Source: UBA6183 sp943372215
GTDB taxonomy: Bacteria > Bacteroidota > Bacteroidia > UKL13-3
Direction of reading: 5' to 3'
Length of the DNA: 64,000 nt
Assembly: GCA_943372215.1 (NCBI GenBank)
Contig: CALRXU020000008.1
Span: forward strand, 1 to 64,000
Part shown: positions 39,636-49,600 of the stretch, in pieces
Position numbering within the stretch: position 1 is the stretch's first letter
How the letters are laid out: every line of letters begins with the position of its first letter
The notes under the pieces: generated by a model
The model's database searches: none
Seen by the model: only the letters and a program-made list of their open reading frames with translations
What the model was told of the DNA's origin: nothing
Program-made: the position numbers and the translations under genes

Positions 39636-39668
39636 CTGAAAAAGCCATCTGAAAGGATGGCTTTTTTG
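39573..39668. repeat. Right 96-bp boundary repeat of the element (attR candidate)
   Basis: It covers the last codons of the methyltransferase-like gene, the stop codon and the terminator. It matches 7458-7553 with scattered mismatches and three small indels. Because coding sequence for the full gene exists only on this side, the left copy appears to be a remnant or a remade junction. Confidence 0.7.
39640..39668 (+). terminator. Terminator of the right-end operon
   Basis: AAAGCCATC, short loop, GATGGCTTT followed by T's, 5 bp after the methyltransferase-like stop codon. Confidence 0.8.
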
Positions 39669-39726
39669 CTCATAAAGTTTTGGAACATTCTAAATATTAC
39701 TAACTTGCTAATAAAACTAAATTATT

Positions 39727-39855
39727 ATGTCAAAAACTAGCACAAAGCCAAAAAATGCGCCAAGCACAACAGGTAACGAATCCGGTAAGGGAAGAGGTAA
39801 CAACCCTCCCACTCCAAAGCCAACTGCTCCAAGTCCGAAGCCAAAAGGAAAGTAA
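39727..39855 (+). CDS. 42-aa Lys/Pro/Ser/Thr-rich peptide, doubtful
   Basis: The ORF encodes MSKTSTKPKNAPSTTGNESG and then a K/P/T/S-rich tail ending PKPKGK, 42 residues. It lies just outside the right boundary of the element. The composition is that of a disordered basic peptide. There is no family and no clear ribosome binding site; it may not be expressed. Confidence 0.35.
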   Translation: MSKTSTKPKNAPSTTGNESGKGRGNNPPTPKPTAPSPKPKGK

Positions 39856-39990
39856 AACTAATTAGTTATTGTTTCGTTTATCGCGATTCCAAAACAGGTT
39901 TTATTCTAAAGAGTGAAACCTGTTTATAATTTTTCTCTGTTCATCAATTTAAAGGACAATTTGCAAAGCCTTGTAAAGGGCTAAACAAAA

Positions 39991-40024
39991 AAATGCCCCC
40001 AACTTTTTACCGTTGAGGGCATTT
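39991..40024. terminator. Bidirectional terminator, copy 1
   Basis: AAATGCCC and GGGCATTT enclose a CAAC/GTTG inner stem and a CTTTTTAC loop. It is repeated at 40194-40227. Confidence 0.65.
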
Positions 40025-40193
40025 ACCTAACCATTAAATATACCCACCACAGGCATAGTTTCTTTACTGCTTATTCTTCTTTACCTACCTGCACACTCAT
40101 TACAAACGAGCGTGAGCGGAGTGCAAGATTTCAGCTTAATGGTGCTATTGATATGATTATGGATGAAGAGCAACAACAACCTTAACCCATAAA

Positions 40194-40227
40194 AAATGCC
40201 CCCAACTTTTTACCGTTGAGGGCATTT
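40194..40227. terminator. Bidirectional terminator, copy 2
   Basis: The same hairpin as at 39991-40024, downstream of the RHS operon on the minus strand. It probably ends the Imm53-like transcript. Confidence 0.65.
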
Positions 40228-40357
40228 ACCTAACCATTAAATATACCCACCCTACCTAAGGTAGGCAAGCACAGGCACAGTTTTTTTTACTACTTATTGC
40301 TCTTTTGCCTTTACCTACCTGCACACTCGTTACAAACGAGCGTGAGCGGAGGGTACA

Positions 40358-40648
40358 CTACCGTGCTTCTGCAATTTCCTTAAACTTGGAAAGCAAAAAA
40401 AATAACTTTGACAAATCACCAGACCCGTCAAATATTGCATTCTCAATAGATATTCCATACCAATCATTTTCATCATTTTCTACTAATGAATAATCTAATT
40501 CCAAATTCTCTAATCTAGTATTCCTTAAATCTATTCTTACAACCCATCCAGGATTATCAACAGTATATATTTTTATTTGGTTTTCATGCTCCCAATCTCC
40601 ATCACAATTTGAAGCAAACCATTCAGAAATCCATTCTATTATTTCCAT
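40358..40648 (-). CDS. Imm53-family-like immunity protein
   Basis: A 96-aa acidic protein, starting at 40648, one base after the RHS stop codon. EIIEWISEWFASNCDGDWEH, then NPGWVVRIDLRNTRLENLEL, match the Imm53 pattern: EW, CDGDWEH, DNPGWxxxIDLxxT. It has no signal peptide, so it is cytoplasmic, unlike the lipoprotein partners of the orphan tips. It should neutralise the toxin at the C-terminus of the 4855-aa RHS protein. Position and tight coupling strongly support the pairing. Confidence 0.82.
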   Translation of the reverse strand: MEIIEWISEWFASNCDGDWEHENQIKIYTVDNPGWVVRIDLRNTRLENLELDYSLVENDENDWYGISIENAIFDGSGDLSKLFFLLSKFKEIAEAR

Positions 40649-40649
40649 G

Positions 40650-43600
40650 CTATTTAGGTATTTCATTAGGATCTGCTGCTCTTACACCTCCTGGTATTGA
40701 TTTCCCTTGCACATGAGGGGTTGGAACATCCTTTCCCGTTTTCTTATTTCGATGTGGGGCTCCTGGAGTCCCATCAGGTTTGCCGCCATCATATCTTTTC
40801 TTTGGATTAAAGTGACCCGTTGAAGTTTTTTCATAGGTTTCATACTTATAAACTTTACCATTAGTCCCCCTTTCAAAGGTCGAATGATCCCCCTTAGCGT
40901 TTTTATAAGGCATTAATTTCTTAGCTATACCAAGTAATGCACCTGCTGGTTTTACAGCTTTCAGAACTATACCTACCCCATCTTCTAAGAAACTATGATC
41001 ACTTAAATCTTCACCCCATCTTTCAAAGAAATCTTTATCAGAAAAATCTTGACCACTTCCATAAAGCCATTCCGCTCTATCTTTATCATATTGATTATTT
41101 CCCCAAGCAAACCCTTTCTCCTCTGAAGTATACCAATCTGAAGGTATCATTTCCATTTGATAATATCCTCCATCGTGTTCAATGCGATTTTCGGTTTTAT
41201 CATTTGCTTTCGGATCTTTTATAAATAGCCGATTTGCCGATTCCTTGCCTGTATCTACATACCCTGTTATAACCAATTCTGTTTTTCCTGTTTTGGGGTT
41301 TTTCTGATATTCTCCATAATAATCACCACCCATACCCGAAGGGTCAACAAAAATTATCGGATTCAGATTAAATGCAGAATATGGACTCTGGAAAGGATAT
41401 TTCCGGACTAAAGGATCAACACCCAAAAACACTCCTAATCGAGAATTATATAATCTTGCATTGAAATCATACGCATTTCCTTCTCCGTGCATGTCATCAT
41501 CTTTTAACATGCCATTAAAACCATATGCGAACGAAGCTTTCACACTGGCCGCCTCTGCTCCTGCTGCTGCCAAAACATAGCTTGCAGGTAAGTCTGTGCA
41601 ATGGCTTAGTATAGCTTGGTACTCTGCTGCGGTGTAAGTGCGGTTGTAGTAACTATTCAGGTAAGTGGTTACTGCATTCATGTCAGCAGTATTTACTCCG
41701 CTATTGGCCAACATCACCATGTTTTCGTTTATGCTGGTGCAACTGATGGTGTTTACTTGGCTTGGTACTTCGGTAATGTTCAGGTAATCCAAACTCACTT
41801 CCTCTACGGTTGCGGTAAAATCGGTTGGGGCCCAACCTCTGGTGATGTAAAACCGCACACTGGCTTCTGTTGCTGTAAATATCATTTCACGGTCAACATT
41901 ATTTACCATGGCTATGGATAGGTTGGCACTGGTGTATAATTCTTTAGGTTGAGCAGGTGCAAATATGCTGGTGTTGGTTAAACCAAAGGTAACCCCGCTT
42001 AAGCGGTATTTTACTTTATACACCCTGCCTGGTACGGTGGTAAAGGTGTAATAAGCTTGTGCATATTTCTTATTTGTTTGCATCCTAAGCTTGCCGCTTA
42101 CCGTACTTAAGGTAACGCTTGATTCAGGACTGGTGCAACCGCTTGTATTACAGAAAATGGTTGTCCAACCTGTGGTGCTAACGCTGCCTTGAACAAGGTT
42201 AACAACCTTTGCATCAAACTTCCCTTGCTGGTAAGTTCTGCCCGGCAGGGGCGCGCCAAAGGGTGAGTAGTCGTTGGTTTGCAATACATCTGCAACACTG
42301 CTTTGGTAAGTGCCGGCATCTTCTGCTGCTTCTTTTACCGTTATGGCATCTGCATAATATACGGCAGTGGCACCCGTGCCTTGCAACTGCACCCTGATGC
42401 GGGTGCTTTGGGCCGTAAATTCCAAGTTGTAAGTGGTTAATCCTGTTATGTTGAGGTTGGCTATAAACAGGTTGGTGGTGTTCCAAGTTAAATGGGCGTT
42501 TACGCCTGAGGCGGTGGTGCCTTTATCTAACTCTAAAGTAAGCACATACTTTTTACCTATGGTAAGGTTATTTATCTGCGGGCCGGTAACCTGTGCCAAA
42601 CTTGTGGTATTGGTTACTTTAAGCTTGTTGGCTTCATGCACCAAGGTAGCACCTGATGCTGCTGTCCAACTTCCGGTGGTGCCGCTAAACGTTTCGTTGT
42701 ACCAGGTTTGTACCCCGCAAATGGCGCGTTTTTTATCGCTAACCACGGCAAGCACATTGCCTAAGTGGTTGCTTAGCTCAAATTGTTTGCGCCCGCGTGT
42801 AATGTTGTAGGTACCAATTGGGGTACTCATGTTGGTTACGTTTAGTATAGCAATATTACTAAAATTTCCGTTATTTAAGGTAGCTGTAAATTTCACATCG
42901 CTTAAATTTATTTCGGCTTTATAAGTACCTAAACGTGAACTGCCATAAATATGTTGTTCATTTACGCTCACCAAATCGCGGAAGGCAGGTGCCATGGTGG
43001 CGTAATGTGTAAACAGGTTGTTGTAAAAGGCTTCTCCGTAATGTTGTTTTATCAGGTTAAAATAATTCTCAATGCTGCCATACGGGTTGGCATTGGTTTG
43101 TGCTTGTTGTATAACCGCAGGTGTTTGCAAGGCAAGCCAATTGAGGGTATGGCTTGTTCTGTTGCTGATTAACCAGTTGAACATGCTGCTGTGGTATCCT
43201 GTTATGGCAAACAAGGTACTCATGATATCGCTTCTTGCCCCAAAATAGGCAGAGGCGGTATTTTGGTCGGGATAACTGACGCTGCAACCGCTTGGCGAGC
43301 TTTGGGTAAGCAGTGCTTTAATATCCGGCAACCCGCTAAACGTGCTGCCCAAATATTCCATTACCCCCTGACCATAATTGTCGTTATTAAAGCTTTCGGC
43401 AAATTTATCACCAATATGTTCGCAGGTAAACACATCATTAAACTTGCTTACCCATAAGCCTTGGTCGGTTACGGAAACCAAGAAGTCTGCCATGGCTTCA
43501 ACATTGTCTAAATCTCCTTGGTAACCTAATGCATAGGCAAAATTCAACAGTTCTCCATTGGTGTTGTTTTGGTCAAACATCCACCTAACAAACAACTCTC

Positions 43601-46600
43601 GTTTGCCATACTCGCCAAAGGTGGTATTGTTGTTAAAAAAATACAACGCAAAATCAGGAATACTGGCATTTGAGGCATGTTGTGTTGCATAACAGTTGCA
43701 CAATTGTTCCACTGTATTTTTAATGTTTACATTGGTGAGTATGGTTTGGGCCACCACATCAGCCCCATAGGTTGCAATGGTTTGGGTGTATAACCCGCCC
43801 ACATTGCGCAACATTTCTGTAGCATGGGCGCTGCTTGCTGTTAACAGGGCTTGTTTTTCAGTATTGCTCAGGCTGTTTATGGCGGTGTTTGTTTGGGTAA
43901 TAAAGCTGTTGTTGTTGTTGTCGTTTTGCACATGCAACCAATTGATAAAGTTACTGAATCCGGTGGCCCCGTTCATGGCAATTAACTGGTTGTTGATGCC
44001 CTCATAAGTGAGCGCGCTGTAGTTAATATCTCGCTTGTACTCACGGGTGTAGGTGGCCATGATGTTGCCTTGGGCATCGCGCACGTAAAAGGTGTAGCGT
44101 TTAAATTTGTCGCCCACCTTAGGGATAACCGTTTTAAGGATGCGGTTTCCAGCTGGGTCGTACTCAAATTCTAAATCGGGTTTTATGCTGTTGGCCACGC
44201 GTGTAATGCGGGTAATTTTACCAGATAGGTTCCAGGTGATGCTGGCAATTTCTTCGGCCTTGTCTTCAATTAAATTGCCCAACTCATCATACTTGTAATT
44301 GTAGTTTGCACCGCTGGTATTTTGGTTGTCAATGTCATCATCATACAAGGCGGTGGCTTTGGTATCGTTTACCCCTTTTAGTTTGTTGGTGCCTTCGTAA
44401 TAGTTGTAAGTTAAATCATCCAAATCAAGCCCAGTGGCTTGGTCTCCGTTGCGCACCTGCTTTTTAATGTTGCCATTGGCATCATATACGAAAGTATTTT
44501 TGTAATCATCTATTTTCGCCCAATTGGTTGGTGTGCCTCCGGTGTAATACTCTGCTTTTGCTAACCGATTTAACTGGTCGTAGCTGTAGGCTGTGGCCAA
44601 GGTGGTTTTTCCGGTTTGCAGCATTTTGCGTTGTGCGGTAATCATACCAGAGATGTTGCCATTGTACAATTGGCGTCCATTTAAATCAGTTTGGTAAGCG
44701 GTGCTTATGCTGGCAAAACTGCCGCTGGCTGTTGGGTTAACTGGAGTATAATCGTTGTTGTAATATTTCAGTTCAAAGGCCATTTCGTCTTTGGCAAAAT
44801 AGGCATTGGCATTGTTTGCTTCCAACACCCCATCACGGCCCATGGTGTTTGTTGCCTCCACATCCAGGTTTGAACCATTTACGGATTTTAACCACCCTTG
44901 TAGGGTATAGGCGTAATCCAAGCCTTGCACCTGATCGTGGCCCAGTTCGGTTCTGGCCAAAGGTCCATGCAGGTAATACTGGTATTTGGCATCGGTTTCC
45001 CAAACCACTTTGTCGTATGATGTTTTAACTGCGGTAATGCGGTTGTCGCCATCATAGCTATAACGGTGGTAAAAGCGGTCGGGTTTATTGTGCTGGTAAG
45101 CCACTTCCAGCACTTTACCGCTTACTAAATCGTAGGTATAATCCAGGCGTTTAAACTGGTGACCTACTTCTGCCAGGCGGGTATTTTCTTGTATTAATGC
45201 AAATACATTGCCATGAATATCGTAGGTGTAATGTGATGCTGATGTATAGGCAGCATTTACATAATCAAACACCGGATAGTAGGCGGTTGAAGCCACCCTG
45301 TTGCGCAGGTTTTGTTGGATAAAATCGATGGTGTTTAATTTTTCAGCAAATGCTGGCGCATCGTAATAGGTGCGGGTTACCTCGGTTTTTTCGCCAAAGG
45401 CTATCCAAATCTGGAACTTGGTATCATCTAACACGCCTTCGGCATTGTAGTTATCTTCCATGGGGTTGTTGGCGTAAATTTCGCCCACTTCGGTAATGCG
45501 GCCCTTAAAATCAAACAGGGTATAGCTATAAAAAAGCCTGCTTGGAATAGTTTGTCCGGGTTTTAATTTGTTGTATTGTTTGGCGTTTTGCGATACCACC
45601 AAACGGCCTAATGCATCGTAATAAAAGCGGCTTGCAAAGCGGTCTTTCTGGTCGTTGATGCGCATGGCTGTTCCTGATGAACCAGTGGCAAAAAAGGTGC
45701 TGCCTTCTACTGGAGCAAATGCCAATATATTGGCTGTGGTGTTGGATTTTTCTGCGCTCCAAATGCTACCACCATCAGTGGTTTTCATTAAAAAGCCATT
45801 TGCGCCCATGGCATACCCTGTTTGCCTGTCGGTAAAATACACTTCATTTAGGTTTCGTTCCTGCCCAGCGTTTCCGGCTTGTGCAAAAAGGTAGTTTGGC
45901 CAACTTTGGTTACTAGCAAAAGCCAACTTACTTACCGGAATGGTTTGCAAAATATCAATTTTTACCACCAAGCTGTTGTCGCCACTGATGTAGGCCACAT
46001 TGTAATCAGGCACACTCACCGCATTTAGTTTGTTGCTTCCTGCGGCTGCTGAAATGGAGTAGGTTGCCCAAGTGTTGCCCCCATCGGTGGTGCGCAAGCA
46101 CACTCCACCATCACCCACGGCATAACCTGTGCCGCTCGGGTGCATTTCAATATCATTTAAGTTGCCTGTGCCATTATATGCTTCGGTAAAGCTTGCACCT
46201 GCCGTGGTTGTTTTATAAATATCGCCTCCCTCTCCAGTTACAAATCCAGTGTATTCATCTATAAAATGTATGGCCCTGATATCCTTATTGCTATTGGCCA
46301 TGTCATCAATGTGCATGGGTTTCCAAGTTAATCCTCCATCTTTGGTTTTCCAGAATGAGCCATTTTCACCTCCGGCATAACCAATACGGGTATCTACAAA
46401 AAACACTTCATTGAGTTGCAACGGAGCAATGGTATTGGCCTGAGTAAAGGTGGTGCCTGTAGCAAAGGCCACAAACCCATTTTGTCCGGCTACCATCTTG
46501 GTTGCCCCATCATCAAAACCACACAATATGCTGTTGGCTGTTATTGGTGTTGTAAATGGTGAACCGGTTGCAGCGCTAACTATACCGCTAGTGCCAGCCA

Positions 46601-49600
46601 ATGCTGTACCTAAAATAGCGCGATAATCAGTAGCCGAAGCACCGACTGTATTGGTGCTATTGGTAACTGCAAAGGATGAGGTGTTGATGGTACCAGTAAC
46701 TTTGGTATTGCTGTTACCTGCCAGGGTAAAGGCTCCGTTTGATAGCAACTGAGCCGCACGAAGGTGTTGGTTGGTTGAGGACTTTTTAAGTTTAATAGAC
46801 TGGTTTGCTCCATTTTGCATGGCAAAAACCGCCCAGCCATTATTGCCAGCAGCCACCATGTTTAATTCGGAGGCACTTACCGCATTTAAAGGTGGCATAA
46901 GCACCCCTTTTTTAACGGATATTGTTGGTGCTGAACCTGCCCCATTCAATCCTTCCACTGCATTGATTTCGCCTGCATCCCCAATAAACAAGGCATTGTT
47001 GTAATTTGGCGAAACCGCAAATGCGTTTACATTCCATGTAAAGTCCCAAGTAAAGGTGGACCATGTGGTACCGTCCAAGCGCTTTAGCTGTTTTGCAACA
47101 GGCGCAATAAAAGCTGCTTTGTTAATGGCGGTGAAAAACATCTTACTTGCGTTAAACCGCGATTCAGATGAATTACCATCATTGATTGAATTCGGCTCTA
47201 ATGATGCTGCTGCCGGTGTTTGTATATTAATTAGGGTTTTGATGTTACCGATTGCACTTGAACTTGTGAGTAAATGAGCCTTAAGGCTAATGCCATCAAA
47301 GGCCATGTACACATCCTCAATCACATCGGCCTGATTTGGGGTTGCTGTGATGGCCACCCAGTTTTGTGCAGCGGTTGCAGCCTGTTTGCTGTAATAAATC
47401 AGGTGGGGTGTATTTATACCTTCTGTACCAATTACAAGCACATGCAAATCGAGGCCATTTTTTACGCAGCGTATTTTTCTGGTTTTTTTATTGCCAGTAA
47501 ACACAGTGGTTCCTGCAATGGCAACGGCTGAAGTACCATAAAGTTGCCAGGTGGCGCCAGCGTTTACAGTAATGTAAACATTGCCGCCTTCTGTAACCAA
47601 TGTGCCTATATTGTTATCGGCAAAACTCATATCCACTACATGTGTAATAACTCCGCTAGCAATACTCACCGCATTAAATTGGAGTCCGCCATTGGTGGTG
47701 CGGTAAAGTTTTTTATCGGTGCAGAGGGCAAAACCTTTGTCTTTATCTATAAAATGCAGTTTGGTAATGTTGCCTTGGAGGTTATTGGGTATTATGGCCC
47801 AACGGGCTGGGAGTTGCGCAGTACCAGATGCTACACCACCTTTGAGCAATACTCCGTTTACACCACCAATGTATGCTGTACCATCAGTGGTAACATGGAG
47901 GGTGCTCAGGTTTTCTTCAACAAAACGGTTTAGGCCAACATTTTCCCAGGTAAATCCGTAGTCATTAGAAACATATATGCGACCTGCACCAGTAACAGCA
48001 AATGCCTTAAATGGGTACGTAAGCGTAACGCGTGGGTCAGTTGGAATAGAAATATCAGTAAGGGGTTCATCCAATTGCTCGGACAGGTTGGTATACGGGC
48101 CTGTGTGGCTCCACTCCAACAGTGTATTAGATGGGGTGGTAGTTGTATTTACTTTGCAATTTACCAACCAAGCGCGGCCATTTTCTTCTATTACCCAAAG
48201 TTTAAATACGTGATCAGAAGCATTTTGAACAAACTGGTAAACAGATACTTTAATGAGTTTTGCGGATGTAGGTAAGCTTCTGATGTCCCATTCACCATCT
48301 GCTTTACCCCATAACTTATGCATGATAAGCCCATTATTACCAACAACAAAATGATTACCAAAATATTCTATTGCGCTGTTAATATCAGGTAAACCAAAGG
48401 CATTTATTTCGGTCCAGCTTTCGCCAGCGTTGGTAGTGCGGTAAATATGCCCATTAGTGCCGTCATTGGCGGTAAGTACCCCATTGCGTTTATCCGTGAA
48501 TTTAATGGCGGTAATGGTGTAGGTAGATGGAATGCCGTCTCGTTTACTTTCAGCTTGCCAGATATTCATGGTTTCATTATCTGGTGTTGACTGGTTTACC
48601 AGTTGGTTTAGGGAGTTATAGGCGTAAGTGGTTTTGAAATTATGTTGCGTAAACTCAGTGCGCAAGCCCGCTGCACGGTCTTGTTTGATTTTAGCGAGTT
48701 GCGCGGTGTTGGTAATTTTAACCACACCTTTAGGCGGCACAGTTCGCACCAAATTGCCTGCCTGATCGTAATAATATAAGGTGGTTTGATCTTCGGAGTC
48801 TTGGTACCTCATCAAAAACTCTTCATAAACGTTTAAGCACTTGGCAATATAGTTTTGCTGAAATTCTATGGTGGCTTTGCGCACTTCTTCTGCATAACGC
48901 ATTTCGGCATTTTCAGTGGCAATATCCATAAGTTGCTGGTTACATGGATTAATGCGGGTAACCTCCGGCATAGGCACCGGGCAGCAGTTGGCCATTTTAC
49001 AGCCACCTACCACGGTAATATCAGAAAGTAAGCCTCCAATGTTGATATCGCTGGTATTGGCAAAAATTTCAAATGTGTTGGAAATGCTAGGCGTGTTGGC
49101 CGTTGGAATATATAACATTTCGTACTTGGTCCAGGATTTGCCGTCAATGGTTTTGTATTCAGCTGCCATTACAGAGGTTTGCACCCCATTGAGGTAAAAG
49201 CGTAGTTTTAATGCATCCAGGTTGTTGGCATTGTTAAACCCTACACTTTTATGCCATACTACCATTTTAAATATCATTCCTTTTCCTGTAGGCATGGTTT
49301 TGGTAGATGCCCATACTTTATGCCAAGTGCCCGTTGTTGGTAGGCGGTAAATCATGGCTGATTTTTTGTTTTTGCCATAATGGGCTTCTATATCCCAGTT
49401 TCGGCCGCCTGTTACATTATGGGGAAGCGGTATGAGGCTGTATTTGCCAACAGGTAATGGATAATCAAGTGGTTTTAAACGATAGTTTACAAAGGAATCT
49501 AATCCCGAAGTAAATCCGTTGTTGTAACCATCCATAAAATACACGTTACCTTCTGGTTTTTTCCAAGAGTTTCTAAAAGGATAATCGGGATCATTGATAT

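Larger units (their letters stand above)
7458..39668. mobile_element. 32-kb putative integrative and mobilizable element
   Basis: The unit is defined by the 96-bp direct repeats at its ends. It contains four tyrosine recombinases, a relaxase with coupling protein, a primase-associated-type ATPase, ArdC-like proteins, three XRE regulators and several unrelated cargo genes. No VirB4-like ATPase or channel subunits are visible, so transfer would need a helper. It separates the RHS operon (40358-64000) from its orphan tip cassettes (55-6575). The exact crossover point cannot be fixed from sequence alone. A nested structure is possible because there are two recombinase pairs and a tRNA fragment near 36.5 kb. 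Confidence 0.7.
39856..40357. other. Intergenic region with a tandem duplicated block
   Basis: It contains two copies of one block, 39986-40120 and 40190-40352. Each begins with a TGCCCC hairpin terminator, and each contains ACCTAACCATTAAATATACC and a CGTTACAAACGAGCGTGAGCGG-like end (CATT in copy 1). Both copies share the frame LPTCTLxTNERER, but this is probably fortuitous or a coding relic. The right copy ends in GTACACTACCGT, the RHS 3' flank repeat. Confidence 0.55.

Noticed and set aside
7458..39668. A self-transmissible conjugative element
   Set aside because: There is a relaxase and coupling protein but no VirB4, VirB6, VirB8-10 or CTnDOT-type Tra genes. The sequence supports mobilizable status only.
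40090..40190. A short plus-strand coding relic ending QLNGAIDMIMDEEQQQP
   Set aside because: There is an open frame with plausible composition but no start, and it lies between duplicated terminators. It cannot be supported as a gene.
41616..41921. Plus-strand ORFs of about 100 codons repeated at 1327, 5811 and 41616
   Set aside because: They are antisense shadows of the conserved RHS shell segment and recur only because that segment is repeated.
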